DNA of 64,000 nucleotides. Source: Mugil cephalus. Lineage: Eukaryota; Chordata; Actinopteri; Mugiliformes; Mugilidae. The position numbers and the translations under genes were made by a program. Where the stretch lies: the NCBI RefSeq assembly GCF_022458985.1, contig NC_061788.1:1535826-1599825 (forward strand), read 5' to 3'. The notes below the pieces were generated by a model that saw only the letters and a list, made by a program, of their open reading frames with translations, was not told where the DNA came from and searched no databases. The stretch's first letter is position 1. Every line of letters starts with the position of its first letter. Below are positions 13,575-27,392 of this stretch, one piece after another.

Positions 13575-13760
13575 GATATATTCATCTGCCACAACATTAT
13601 GACCACTGACAGGAGGCGTTAATGAATTTAAACCATCTCGTGACCTGGATGCAGCCTCCTCATAAGGCCCATGAACGTTCTCCAGTGAGTCACCATGACA
13701 GAGACCTGCACAACATCAGGTAGGTGGTCATAATGTTATGCCTGATCGGTGTCAGTTAAT
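13575..13760. mobile_element. MITE with cataacattatgacca inverted ends
   Basis: About 180 bp bounded by ccacaacattatgaccact on the left and gtggtcataatgttatgcc on the right. No coding capacity. Related pieces occur at 9,725, 14,300 and 56,028-56,205. Confidence 0.65.
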
Positions 13761-14299
13761 AAATGTAACATCACACAGCAAGTCACACACAAGCTTCATT
13801 TATACGTCAACACACTTGTTGCTTAATGTGCAGTTCATGCACAATCTGTACAGTTCATTTCTATTTAAACCCATTTATTTACTGCACAACATATTATTAT
13901 TATTATTATTATTATTGATACTTTTTTCTAGCATTGTCTATTGCGAGCACCATGACAATGAACACGACTGTGATGTCGACTAACTGGATCATAAAAAGCT
14001 CAGATTTGGGTTTGAATTCTTAAAATACACAAAGTTTATTTCTGCAGCACATTTCAACAATAATGTGATTTACAAAGACACAAAAACAACAGAACAAAAA
14101 ACATTAAAAGTTTAAAATCTTTAAAAGAATAGTTAATAATAAAAGTCACGGTGCAGAGTTAAAATAGGACTGAAAATAAGACTGATAGATGAATTTAGTG
14201 AAGGCAGGTGAGTGATTGAAATGTGTTTCAGCCGAGCTGCAGATTTCTGGGAGTTTGTTCCAAATATCAGGAGTTTTTTATTCTTGTGCACAAAAATGT

Positions 14300-14336
14300 G
14301 ACAAATGGTCATAATGTTATGGCTAATCGGTGTATC
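14300..14336 (-). mobile_element. Solo MITE right end
   Basis: tggtcataatgttatggct followed by aatcggtgt, matching the right end at 13,725-13,753. No left end nearby. Confidence 0.5.
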
Positions 14337-14524
14337 AGTGGCGAGATGCATACATTAGATTATTATTATGATTATTGTTGTTGTTGTTGCTGTTGTGGGA
14401 CTGGTTGGTTGAAGGTTGGTTGCTGTGTTGTCGTGGAACATGAGTCATCTAGTGCCCTCTAGTGGTGACTCACTGACACTGGTGGACTCCGTGGAGGATG
14501 AGATTTATTTTAATAAATGTTAAA

Positions 14525-14820
14525 GAAAAGACACATGTTTCTTTGTGGTGGTGGATCAAACGTGTGTTTTATTAACAGGATGAAGAGTCAGGGGTGGTTA
14601 GGTGGTTTTAGTTTATAATATATATAATATATTTGTACTATGTTGCCTTTATAGTCTCATTTCCTTACATATTTTTTATACTATCTTATATATGTTTACA
14701 TATATAGACCTCCTTATATGGCTTTATATTGTTATAACTGAACTGTCATTTCTATTTCATTTCTTGATTTATATGTTCTTCTATTGTCTATATTCCCTGG
14801 TATTATTGTGTATCTTAAAT
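14525..14820 (+). repeat. AT-rich segment duplicated from 12,450-12,720, copy 2
   Basis: See copy 1. The block between the two copies contains MITE sequence. Confidence 0.6.
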
Positions 14821-15117
14821 TAGCTGATACATTTTTATTTGTAGTTACTGATCCTTTGGTTAACTTACTGATAACTCATTCATTCATCACCGTTTATCCC
14901 CTAGAGAACGAGTGAACAGTCTTTATGGGCTTTAAGTTAACACGATCTATGGACGTATGTACGTACTTAATATCTATTTATAAATCAGTTACTTCTCCAT
15001 CATGTATTTTGTTCCTATATTATGCAAATTTACTTTTTTCATACAATACATGAGAATGAAGCTGATCTGTAAATAAATCTCTGATGGAAAAAAGAGCGTG
15101 TAGAAAATGTGAATGGA

Positions 15118-15186
15118 CCCCACCCACCCCCCCAGTATTGATCACTGTTACCCCCCACCCCCCCCCCCCCGCCCCCCCACCCCCTC
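15118..15186 (-). repeat. Poly-C/G tract, quadruplex-prone on the minus strand
   Basis: C runs up to about twelve with single interruptions. The frames read across it are Gly-rich artefacts. Confidence 0.6.
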
Positions 15187-15449
15187 CGGCCTGGTCCGAT
15201 ACTCGATAAGTCGTCATTGAGAGTTTGTCTGTGGAGGTTCAGCTGCTTCGTTCCACTCAGACTCAAACCGAACTCCACATTCATCCGCCACTCTGCTTCC
15301 TCACCTCTCACATCATCAGGTACGACACAACTTCATTATTAATCTGCATATCAGGTTCATATTTCCATAAATACATTAACTAGCTCAGGTTAAATTGATG
15401 TCACATCACAGCTTGTTATTCATTTTCTCAAAAAGATGAACTCAGAATG

Positions 15450-15500
15450 AGAAAAGACTTTATTGCCAAGTATATTTGTACATACAAGGAAATTGTCTTG
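15450..15500. mobile_element. Probable retroelement 3' tail
   Basis: Contains gactttattgccaagtat and acaaggaaattgtcttg, wording I associate with 3' tails of fish retroposons. A related tail (tcactttaatgatccacgca) occurs near 48,170. Confidence 0.4.
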
Positions 15501-16129
15501 TTTATTGCAAAATTATAACAATCAGATAATTTCATTTTGAGATTTTAGTAGTGAGTTGAATTTTTAAGCCGTATTTTTTCTAAATGGATCGTCTGTGGTG
15601 TTGATTTTCTACTTTAACTGAAATAAAAACTAATACATGCAAAAAAAGAAAAGAAAACACCTCTTAAAATTCCTTTAAACCGTGTGTTAAATTCTTATTT
15701 ACTTAAATAAATGATCTTAAATTTATCTGGTTTAAAACAACAAATTTGACTTGTTTGGTTTCCTGAAGATGTTTAAACCAAGTCTTTATTTCTAACTTAG
15801 TGGTCGTTTATTAGAAGAAGACGACGTAGATGAAACGTCTCCATCAAACCAAACGAGTCCTGAAAACCAGATTCATTTTCCAGATGAGTTTTAGTGGCTT
15901 CAGTGTCAGGAACAAACTGTCTGATGAGTTCATCTCAGCTCCAGCAGCAGCGGACTGAATGAATGATGGTGCATTGTGGGTAATGTAGGCACCAGTTTTG
16001 AGAATGAAGATCTGGATCTTTATATGGTGCAACCCAATCCCTAGGCTAGCTCCAGCTACATGCTACACGTTGTCTTAGTCTGCAGATTCTTGTGTTAAGC
16101 TCTCTACCAGAGGTTAGCTGGTTCGTGGT

Positions 16130-17125
16130 TAGCTCATTGGTTGTTAGCTGGTTGATTGTTAGCCCATAGGTTGTTAGCTGGTTTGCTGTTAGCTGGTTGG
16201 TTGTTAGCTGGTTAGTTGTTAGTTGGTTGGCCGTTGGTTGGTTGGCTGTTAGCTGGTTGGCCCTTAGTTGGTTGGTTGTTAGATAGTTGGCTGTTAGCTG
16301 GTTGGCTGTTAGTTGGTTGGCTGGTAGTTGGTTGGCTGTTAGTTGGTTGGCCGGTAGTTGGTTGACTGTTAGCTGGTTGGTTGTTAGCTGGTTGGTTGTT
16401 AGTTGGTTGGTTGTTATCTGGTTGGCCGGTAGTTGGTTGACTGTTAGCTGGTTGGTTGTTAGTTGGTTGGTTGTTATCTGGTTGGCCGGTAGTTGGTTGG
16501 CTGTTAGTTGGTTGGTTGTTAGTTGGTTGGCCGGTAGTTGGTTGGCTGTTAGCTGGTTGGTTGTTAGCTGGTTGGCTGGTAGTTGGTTGGCTGTGAGCTG
16601 GTTGGCTGTTAGCCGGTTGGCTGTTAGTTGGTTGGCTGGCTGTTAGCTGGTTGGCTGTTAGTTGGTTGGTTGGTTGTTGGTTGGTTGTTGGTTGACTGTT
16701 AGCTGGTTGGCTGTTAGTTGGTTGGTTGTTGGTTGACTGTTAGCTGGTTGGCTGTTAGTTGGTTGGCTGGTAGTTGGTTGGCTGTTAGCTGGTTGGTTGT
16801 TAGCTGGTTGGCTGTTGGTTGGTTGGTTGTTGGTTGGTTGGTTGTTAGCTGGTTGGTTGGCTATTGGTTGGCTGTTAGCTGGTTGGTTGGCTGTTAGTTG
16901 GTTGGTTGTTAGCTGGTTGGCTGTTAGCTGGTTGGTTGGCTGTTAGTTGGTTGGTTGTTAGCTGGTTGCTGTTAGCTGGTTGGTGTTGGCTGGTGCTGTT
17001 ACTGTTGCTGTTAGTTGGTTGGTTGTTAGCTGGTTGGCTGTTAGCTGGTTGGTTGGCTGTTAGTTGGTTGGTTGTTAGCTGGTTGGCTGTTAGCTGGTTG
17101 GTTGTTAGCTGGTTGGCTGTTTCCT
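16130..17125. repeat. 15-bp minisatellite (GTTAGCTGGTTGGCT) array, about 1 kb
   Basis: Roughly 65 units of gttagctggttggct and variants. As the unit is five codons long, open frames persist on both strands. No start context, splice site or homology supports coding. Confidence 0.95.
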
Positions 17126-17591
17126 GCTGTGCAAAACAAAACACTGTGAGGTTAATGGAGTCTGTCTCTGCAGATATAAAACGTCATGGAAAGGAAACTC
17201 GTGCTGAACGTCTGGGTGACGTCCTGGAAACACACTCATGTAACTCATGTAGGAAACACAACAACAGTTTGTGTATTTATAGTTTATAATTGGACCGATC
17301 TGTAGCTACAGAGTGTCAGAATAATCAGGTGGAGTAACAGAGACGCTTCTTTGCTCTCAGTGACTAAAAGAGAAAAATAATAATAATAAAGTAAATGACT
17401 GTAAACTGAATTATATATAGTTATATATAGTTATATAGGCGTACCTAATGAACTGGCAAGTAAGTGTCAATAACCAAACATCATTAATCAGATATTTGTC
17501 ATTTCTTTATTACACTCTTTATCTTGCATGAGGAAAAATCCACAAACAAATCAATTTAATGGGAAGAAACGACAGGAATGTGTAAATATTA

Positions 17592-17663
17592 ACAATATAA
17601 TATAATATAATATAATATAATATAATATAATATAATATAATATAATATAATATAATATAATAT
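17592..17663. repeat. (AATAT)n microsatellite
   Basis: About 14 pentanucleotide units. Confidence 0.95.
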
Positions 17664-17699
17664 TAATGGTATTAAAGCATCACAGGATTAATAATGTGC

Positions 17700-17865
17700 T
17701 AAGAGGCCTGTGGTTAATCTGAACGTGTGTTTTGGGTGAAGTGTGAGTGTTTCTGGACGAGTGTGTGTTGTGGGTTTAGTGTGTGTGTGGGTGGAGTGTG
17801 TGTGTTGGGGGGAGTGTGTGTTGTGTGGAGTGTGTGTTGGGTGGAGTGTGTGTGTTGTGTGGATG
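17700..17865. repeat. GTGT/TTGGGTGGAGT short tandem repeat
   Basis: Imperfect units of about 18-20 bp around gtgtgtgttgggtggagt. Confidence 0.6.
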
Positions 17866-19330
17866 ACTGGCCTCATGTGACCGTCCTTCACACTCAGTGA
17901 TCAGGCCTCAGGAACCAGGAGGCCACGGGAAATGACACGTATCGATCAGCCTGGAAAAACTCACCCAGATCAGCTGTAGACGCAGAAACACACGTCACCA
18001 CAGACCAACACCAACACCAGCATCATTATTTTATTATTTTATTCTTAGTTCAGAGCTGCAGACATCAGGTCATTAATACTCGAACTTTATGAAGTTATTT
18101 ATTTATCAGGTTTAAGTTCTAAACACTTCACAGATGGTTCCTAAATATAAAATATGTGCAGGTTAAACTATTTATTAACATATTTATTTGGTAAAAAACA
18201 GAATGAAGAGGTTTCTGCTTCGTACTCATTCTTAGAAGCAGGTGTTTCTTCTCTGTCACCTCATACATGAGGTCTTCATCTTAAATTTAACCTGTGAATG
18301 ATGATTTAAAATGATTTATTTGCAGGAATAAATCCTGTATTTAACACAGAGGTTTATATCTATCAGAACTTCCTATAAACGATAAATGATCATTTGCCTG
18401 TAACATCAGAAGATACATTTGCAAGTTTTCTAAATTTTCAGTTCCTGGTTTTTGTTTTCGTTATAATATGTGTAATTATTTGGGTACATGATGTTTATTA
18501 TGAGACAGTTTAAAGCTTTTAAGCTTTTTTAACTCTTTTTATTCTTAAGTATTTTGAATAATTTTAAAGCCTTAATGATGATTCATGCATAAATAAATAA
18601 AACTTTTATTTAAACCGATAACAGAAGCTGAGTTACTACGATGACTCGTATAAATTACAGTTGAACTGCAGCCTGAACTCATTTATGGAGGATGAACTGG
18701 ATTCAGGAGTTTCTGTACTGGAGTCTAAAACACTGACTAAGGTGCAGGGATGTTATAGTAGAATGTTTTCACCTAATAAAGTGGCCAGTTAGTGTAAATT
18801 TAAATTCTATTTCCTCAATAATCCCCTACATCTTTATTAAGACCACATGAGATGTTTCTTTGCTCTCAGTGAGCAAGAGAAGCTTTACAACTTGTCATGA
18901 CCATGTGTGGACTGTTAAATAGGTGTACCTAATAAAGTGGCCAGTTGTATTTCTTCAGTAATCACCATATTTTTTAGAGCTTTGCCCATCGACTAAATGA
19001 GACTTTTTAACTTGTTCTAAAACACGTCTCATCTCCTCAAGTCAATGACTTTAGTTACTATTAGTGTACCTAATTAAATGGCCAGTTAGTGTAAATTTAA
19101 ATGGAATTTCCACAATTATCAACCTACATCTTTATAAACAGAGACGTTTAAAGTCATGACAACGTCTGGAAATTAAAAATAAATAAATAAACAAACTAAA
19201 TGGCTTTGAACTGAACTCTGCTTGGACTGTTATATAGGTGTACCTAATGAACTGGCAATAGATATTTGTCATTTCTTTGTTACACTCTTCATTTTGCATG
19301 AGGAAAAAAAAATCAATTTAATGGGACAAA

Positions 19331-20334
19331 ATGACTTTGAATAGAACTATGCTTCTGTTAGTGAACCTAATTACCGAGCAATGAAGCTACGAGTACAGTA
19401 GCTTGTAATGATACATGATACAGTTAAACACGTAATAAATTATATGTGTAATAATTATTTATGAATATTACATCCAGTTCTAGGACTGACCTCTAGTTTT
19501 AGTGGAGCGACGGGGGGTGGGGTGTTCGTGGGAATCCCTGTGCAGCCGTTTCCTCCTGGTCTGCGTGGGTCTGAGTCATGAAGGGCTCCTGGGGGTTTTA
19601 CATTGAGTTTTCCTTTCGTCACCCATCGACCAGCTCGGGACAGCACATGCGATTCCATGTGGTCCTGCAGAGCTGAACGTACAGTAATAACTCTAAGGCT
19701 GAGAGGATTCCCTGAGACCAGAGACCACCGAGACCAAAAGAGCAAAAATAAAATATAGTAAAAATAGAACCAGGTCCACTCTCCATCTGGACATTAGGAT
19801 CAAACCAAAGAACCCAAAGTTCCTCCACGTTGGGTTTTTACCTCTTAAAGTGAACCTGGCTCCAAAATGCTACTGATTCACTACAGGAGGCAATGTACAC
19901 ACAATTCAACCTTTGGACATTTTATTTATCCTTCGTTTAATCAAATTCTACCATTGTGCTCATTATAGAATCTATAAGAATATTGGTATTTTCTCACCAG
20001 AACCAGTCACCAACACATGCTACATATTAATGCTAAGCTAACTTTCACCATTAGCCCACTAGGTGGAGGCAAAGGGCTCAGATCCTGTCAAGCAAGTCAT
20101 CGTGTGGTAGATAGGTGATGGAGAATCATGTGGATGGACTCACGAGATAGAGGCAATAAATGAATATCAGATGCATTTGTTGTCATTTGTTTTAGGATAT
20201 GGTGAAATATTGAGACAGAATAAGAAATTCTGACATCCGTGTTTTCTCCGTTAGCTAAGGCTAGCTAGTTAGCTCCAGCTATGTGATGCTTGGTATCAAT
20301 GGAATGAGTAGTTTCTAACGATGGTAGGACTGAT
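19331..20334. other. Intergenic region upstream of slc4a5, no feature recognised
   Basis: Probably contains or borders untranslated first exons of slc4a5, since the first coding exon begins directly after a splice acceptor. I cannot place them. Confidence 0.4.
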
Positions 20335-20640
20335 GATAGGATGGTAGGAGGAGCTACTACTAGCTGGAAGGCTAGGAAGCCAGGAGCATATACTATTCTC
20401 TGGGAATCTAGGAAGAGCTACTATTAGCTTTGAGGCTAGGAAGCTGGGATGAGCTACTATTAGCTGAGAGGCTAGGATGATAGAAGTAGCTACTATTAGC
20501 TCGAAAGCTGGGAGGCAAGGAATAGCTACTATTAGTTAGGAAGCTAGGAATAGCTGTTATTAGCTGGAAAACTAGAAAACTAGAAAGAGCTAATATTAGC
20601 TTGGGGGCTAGGAAAAGTTACAAAGCATCGTACAGACCTG
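20335..20640. repeat. 36-bp-type minisatellite block upstream of slc4a5
   Basis: Same family as in tacr1. Its right edge (gggggctaggaaaag, then ctgtttaat) matches the right edge of the block at 21,750-22,255. Confidence 0.75.
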
Positions 20641-20927
20641 TTTAATACTGAAGTATAAACATAGACATGCTGGCTGTGAAATTCAATGTTTGGCTCCATG
20701 TTTTCTCTGTTAGCTGAGGCTAGCTGGTTAGCTCCAGCCATGTGATGCTTGGTATAAATGGAATGAGTAGCTTCTGTAGTTTCCAATGACGTCGATGATT
20801 GTAGCATTCTTTAACGTGAGTTTTATTTACAGCAACCATAAGTCATCTCAGGCTATTCCGATTATTTCAAAAATGATACCCACTGGGAGATCTGTATTAA
20901 AACGTTCCTCTTCATGTCTGTTTCAGG

Positions 20928-23900
20928 ATGGATCATCATGACTGTCAGCGAGGGAGAAGCAGAGGTCACAGACGCTACGACGATGAGGAGGAGGATGGTG
21001 AGAAAAATATAATCCAACCAAGAGGCCTTAATTAAATCCTCAGGTTTACCTATCGAGCCGTTCATCAGTTAGTCAGCCAATGACCAAAAGCTTTGTGCTA
21101 AGCTAACATGCTGCCACTTATTAGTGAGCCAAACTCATTTCAGTCAAAATACTAAATAAATGTGAGATACATACACTACCAGTCAAAAGTGTAGTGTAGA
21201 TGCCAACTGTATTTCTACCACCAGATGTTTAAGACATCATCCTGAACCCTCTGATGTTCCTGTTTCTCTAACTAACCTCGACTGTATCTCTGTCTCAGAG
21301 GCCCAGCCGTTCTACATCGGCGTTCCGGTTTCCCACAGGCGGAAAAGACGTCGACATCACTCCCACGTCAGCGACGGCGAGCGTGAGTCACGACAGTACG
21401 ACCACCACCACCACGACCACTCACACCGAGGATATTACCACGACAGAGAGGAGCACTACAACGACGAGGACGCCAATTTAGAGCCCCACGAGCCGGCAGA
21501 TCCCTCAGGTTAGAAACTAAAGATGATAAATCAAAGGTTATCTCCATTCTCGTACATGAACTACATAGCTGTCTCCTGGCTGTGACACGTCAAACTGACA
21601 TCAAAGAAATGAAGGCCAACTGTGACGTCTCCTGTGTCTGGACTAAAGCCAATGACCAGCTGGTCCACAAGTTCTGCACCTGAGGGGAAATAACTCTTCA
21701 TACCAGCAGGTGGCAGTAGTCTGGATTCATCAGTAGAACAAGGAAATTAAAAGGGCTACTATTGGCTAGGAGGCTATGATAATAGGGAGAGCTGCTATTA
21801 GCTTGGAGGCTAGAAAACTAGGAAGAGAAACTATTAATTAGGAAGAGATACTATTAGCCGGAAGGTTAGCATTAGCTTCCATTACCTTTAGGCTAGAGAA
21901 CTAGGAAGAGATACGATTAGCTAGGAATAGCTACTATAAGCTGGGAGGTTAGGAGGTTAGGAATAGCTGTTATTAGCTTGAAGGCTAGAAAACTTGGTAG
22001 AGATACTATTGGTTAGGAAGCGATACTACTAGCTGGGAGGTTAGGAAACTAGGAAGATATACTATTCGCTAGAAAGCTAGGATTAGCTCCTATTAGTTTG
22101 AAGGCTCGGAAGCTAGGAAGTGCTATTATTAGCTGTGAGGCTAGGAAGCTGGTAATAGCTACTACTAGCTGAGAGGCTAGAAAACTAGGAAGAGCAAGGA
22201 ACTAGAGAGAGTTTGGGGGCTAGGAAAAGCTACAAAGCATGATTCAGAGCTGTTTAATTTTCACGTATATACTCTGGGGAGGACACTGGACGATCCTTCT
22301 GGAACTGTGACCTTGGTGTATGTGAAATGCATTCTGGGATACCTAGCTGAACCGATTCCACACAAGCCTCCAAAAAACACCTCCAAACTGAAACAAGTGA
22401 TGCAAGTGCACGTCCAGGTGTTTGGACTGTAGATGTGAACTTTCTGGCCCTGGTCTGGAGTCTCTCCGCTTGGAACTGATGCTGCTCCTTCAAAGATCTG
22501 ATCAGTCAATCTGATCGTTTGGGGGCGGGGCTTAATGTGGTGATGGACAGAAGAGTAGCAGCAGTTAATTGGTTGGCATTTCCTTTTTTTTGTAATGGTT
22601 GAAAAACTCCTTATAATGAAATGCCAGACTCACATTCTAATAAGACTCGAGGCTACTCCAGGTTAGCAGCTTTCAGGAACAGTTTTTTTAAACGTCTACG
22701 GCCTAGTGAGAGGCGAATGACCCTCGCTGATCTGTGCTGTTCGCTAGATAATCTAAAAACTCTGCTGGGTGCAAACATGAATATTTTGCAGCGTGGTTCC
22801 TGTTCCCAAGAGGCCATGAGGTCTGAAGCCTGTAAGCTGATTAGAGCTGAGGAACTCCGCGCTGTGTATGTGTGTGTTACTTTGGGGGTGACTGTGAGTG
22901 TTTTATGTGTTTGTCAGGAATCAAAAGTGTGCAGCAAACACGAGTCCGGTGGATGGTGGATGGTTTGAGGCTCTGATGCGGGACCTCCAGACTCGTCAGA
23001 GACGTGAAGTTATGCTGACGATGGATGTGCTGCCTTGGGTTTCTTGAGAGTGCGAGTGTGTGCATGGGAGGAGGAGAGTACTCCAGGGCCCTGTGGTGTG
23101 TGTCGACCCTCTTAAAGCCTCTGGCTCTTTGCTGCTTTGGAGATTTTAGTGGATTTCCACCACAGCTTAGAGGAGACCGCTTCCAACCCAGTGCATGGCG
23201 CAGGTCTTATTCGGACCGACTTCTCCCATAGTCACACACAGCTAATTGAAGCAAGAAGCAACCTGGCTGTGGAAATAACCTGAGAAAGGAGGAATGTCTG
23301 TGAGGAGGTGTGAAACTTTCCTCTAGTGATGGTGAAGAGCTAGGAACGCTGAACTGTTACAAGAAGGCAGGAAGCTCGAGGCCTGTTTTGTGTTTTGTTT
23401 TTTTGTTTTTTTTGTTTTTTATTTTATCGGCCCAAAGCAAACCTGAGGATCTCTCACCGGTTTGGTTCTTAGCTCAGAGGATCCAGTGAACATGGCTTCA
23501 TACAGGAACTTACCTGGCATCCACACAGGTAAAGACGGAAAACAGCCCTGAAAAGATATGTAGAGTCATGATGCATTAGCAAGACTCTCTAGCTACCTGC
23601 TAACTAGTTTTAACTCTAGCATCGTTCCATTTAAGTTTAAATTTCTTAGATAGTTGGGTTTCCATTTCCCCTAGAAATGCACAAACCTAAATATTCCAAT
23701 AGAAAATGGTGAAGGAAACTCCTACATTTCTAAAACCCTCCCAAATATCTAAAGCTAAAACATTTTTATGCTCTCATGAGGTGGTTTTTCACACGTATTG
23801 ATATAAAAGTTTATCACATAAGTGCAATGGAAACACTTTTTTGGTATTTTGGTTGTTCATCTTCCTCAAATGAAGTCTCTCTGGCGTGATGAGAATTATG

Positions 23901-26900
23901 GGATACTGCGAGATGAGACATTATGAGAGGTGAGATGAGAAGTTGTGATCACAGTCTATTATCACCTCATGAAGTGATTAGTGTTAATTAAATAGACTTG
24001 CGTAAATATTGTATTTCTAAGTATCTTTCCAGTTATGCATTTAGTTTAGTTTTCCCTGTTTGAGAACTTGTGGCTGAAGAAACAGTGAGGAAATATAAAA
24101 ATGTCAGTTTATTTAAGGATTAGTCTCAAAACTAAACAGAAAGCACAAGTAGAACCAATCAGAGTATCAGAAAAAGTGTAAAATTCAATATGTCAGTACG
24201 ATGACACATGATGCTCTAATATCTGAAATGGGATAAAAGAGTTTCAGTGAGAAGTGACAGCTGGTAGCAGTGCTAACTTTTGTTATTTAGGGCTGTCAGT
24301 AGATTAAAATATTGAATCGCGATTAATCGCATGATTTCCATTAATGCAAATTAATCTCAGTTCTTAAAGTCAGTTTTAAATATTCTTTTAAGGGATGTTC
24401 TTTAAATTTTGAGGAGTTAAAATGAACTGAAAGACACAAGGTACAGTATGGATCAAAACTAACCTGGAACACACATTTGCCATGTGTGTACAGTAGGGTT
24501 GTCAATGGATTAAAGTATTTGATTGCGATTAATCACATGACTTCCAATAATGCAAATGAATGAATGAAGTTTTTAATCCTCCCAATCAACACGTGAAAGA
24601 GAAAGATATGCTGCTTTATGCAAATATAATTTATTGTTATTGCAACTGTCCAAAACAGTGACGTATACTGTCCAGATTACTGTTGTGCCGGAGTCTTATT
24701 TGCAATTTGTGATCCAGTAATAACTCAGTTCACATTGACACTACAGGGTAAATATTACAACTGCACTTCAGCTTCTGCTTTCCACAGCGCTGCTGCTGCT
24801 TTGATTATTTCCCAATTCCCCAAACTATCATGAGGCCGAGGTTCATAATAACAGAACATGCATGCAACCTCATGTATCTATTTGGAGTTTCATTTATTTG
24901 CTAGACAGGAGGCGCAAAGTGGGGATTACACACCAGAGCAACAAAATAAAGAGCCGAAACAACTCGTTGTGCATCACACTTAGGCTCTTAATTCATCATT
25001 AGTACAAACATATTGAGCTTAGAGTGGCTTTTAGTCGTAATCCCAGTTTACAAAACATCAGTGTGTGTTTGTATTTTCCCCAGTGGTTCATACATATTAC
25101 CTTCATCCATAATGAAGGTAATATGGCCTGATCTCCTGCTGTGGGATTACATCGGCCGGTCGGAGATCAGACACATAAGAATGCAAACTATGAACATAAC
25201 AAACCTCTTGGTGACCTGAGCTCAGCTGTAGGTGTAGCTGGATGCACTGCGGAACATTGTGTTGTATCGTGTTGTGTTGCAGTTAACACAGATTACATAA
25301 TCGTCCCCTGAGCTGATTGACTCTGTGAATGTCACATTGAGGTTTACGACGCTTAGATGTGGCAGCTCTCGTATCGACCAGTTCATGAGCTCAGATCTCA
25401 ATTTAAGAAGAAAAACTGATAGAAACCAGGAGACTAGTGTTAATAAACATGCAGCCGTGTGCTAATATATATAAATATATATATATGTGTGTAAAGGTAA
25501 ATGCACAAATAGATGCAGACCAACAGTGTGGCGACCCTCCAGGCTCCTGATGTTAATGGAGATTGATCTGCTCGGAGTAAAATTAGAAAAAGGTGCCTGC
25601 TGATAGATTACACATGGCTTTCAGATACTCATTAGAGGAGGCTCGTTAAAGATGACTAATGGGGGTTGTTTAAATTAGATACGGCTCTTTCCATCGTCGG
25701 GCTGATTAAACAAAAACTCCACAGCTCATTCACTGATCTGAGCCGGTGAGTTCAGGGAAAAAAAGAAGGAGAAACCACAGTAGATCGAACAGATGAGAAG
25801 TTAAATACCTGAGAGGAGGATGCATAGCAACGTATTTCATTCTGTATTAGAAATAATGTTGGGAGGTTACAAAGAAAGAATGTCTGTACCCTTAGGTATT
25901 GGTCTCCATCATCCAGGTCATGGTGTATCCTGAAAACAAAGCTGAAACAAAGACAGATGCACTTGTTTGGTTTCTTGAAGATGTTTCATCCAAGTCTTCA
26001 GTTCTAATAGATGTTCTGTTTAAACCTGACTTATGTATCCTCACTCAGACAGGAAATCATGGACTCATGAGAGCAGCACTTCTCTGCTTCAGGACGACTG
26101 GATGGTTTTCTTGAAGACGTTTAATCCGAGTCTTCAGTTCTAATAGACTGATGGAGGGGGGGAGGCATCTATTAGTGGTGTCCACCTGAAACTCACATGA
26201 CCAGAGTCCGTAGAGAGCTTTTAGAAATTATTAAGTAAGTGTAATAAGTAAGAAGAGTTATTCAGTAATATTACTGAACTATTTCCACTTTCCAAGGGGA
26301 GGGTCAGGGCAGCAGATCTACCGAGGCAATAATGACATTAATACATTAATCAAAGAAGACAGTCAAACGATTATACTCGACAAGTTTTTCTCTGCGTTAA
26401 CAACATCAGTCACTACCTCAGTGTAATGATGCACAACGTGTGGTCTGTCTCATCATTAACTTAAATCAAACTAATTCAAATGTGTGTTCATCAGAGATAA
26501 ATATATCATAAATATATCAATACATCTACCTCACCTCTCACTAGATCATGTAGAAGTCTGAGAGTCTGTAAGAAATGAATAAGCTACATCAAAACAAGAA
26601 ATTAATAAAAAATAAATAAAAAAAACAACATCAGACTTAATGTCCTGCTGTTAAAAAAAACTTGCCAAGCTACGAACGGTTTTAAGATTTCCTGGCAATC
26701 TGTTCCATAAAGTTCCTCCCACGTACAAAAAACTGTCCTTCCTCATGTTACTGTGAGGAGCAAAGTCAGTGGAACTGCCTCTAGTGAATATCTCTCACCT
26801 GGATGGAATAATAACAATTTATCTGTCTTTAACTAATTGAGTTTATTACATAAACGAACCCGGGAGAAAAGTGTCTCAGTGAATCTAAGAGATAACATCT

Positions 26901-27354
26901 GAAGATCATGTCCATCAATGCAACAGATATTTCTGTAATTGTGTACGACAGACACAGTCCTAGAAGGTGGTGCTTAAAGAAAAGTCATTTTCCTGTTGAT
27001 CTAAATGAAATATGATGCTTCAAATCAATCTGGAACAAAGTGTATTTGTCATAGAAAAACTGTCAGCGCCTAAAGATTGTATTGTATCGTATCGTATCGT
27101 GTCATATCATGTCTTATCTTATCTTATCTTATCTTATCTTATCTTATCTTATCTTATCTTATCTTATCGTTCCTCTGACTTGGATCAAACTCCGATTTAA
27201 CACTCTTATCTTCTTTTAGTGTCACCTGCTGCAGAGCGACTGCGCCACATCCTGGCCGAAGATGACAGCACGCCGACACCCACGATATTCACTGAGATGG
27301 ACACGCTGCAGCAGGAGGGAGGCGAGTTAGAGTGGAAAGAGTCTGCGAGGTACC

Positions 27355-27392
<38 letters not shown>

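Larger units (their letters stand above)
17430..19330. repeat. Cluster of interspersed-repeat ends (GTACCTAATAAAGTGGCC)
   Basis: The string ggtgtacctaataaagtgg or a close variant occurs near 17,439, 18,769, 18,921, 19,065 and 19,236. The 17,430-17,540 and 19,232-19,330 copies also share the downstream gatatttgtcatttctttrt and gcatgaggaaaaa. This looks like repeated insertion or internal duplication of one short element; the family was not identified. Confidence 0.55.
23529..27219. other. slc4a5 intron 3 (repeat-rich)
   Basis: 3.7 kb containing interspersed repeats at 23,655-23,930, 24,291-24,560 and 25,900-26,150 and a (CTTAT)n repeat just before the acceptor. No additional exon was recognised. 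Confidence 0.6.

Noticed and set aside
15230..15322. Possible slc4a5 5'UTR exon ending at catcatcag|gtacga
   Set aside because: Only a donor-like site is visible, with no promoter evidence or independent support.
16130..17125. Possible CRISPR-like array because of regular repeats
   Set aside because: No unique spacers and eukaryotic context; simple tandem minisatellite.
16287..17289. Long SWLAV-repeat frames on the plus strand and QLTAN-repeat frame on the minus strand
   Set aside because: Product of a 15-bp minisatellite open on both strands.
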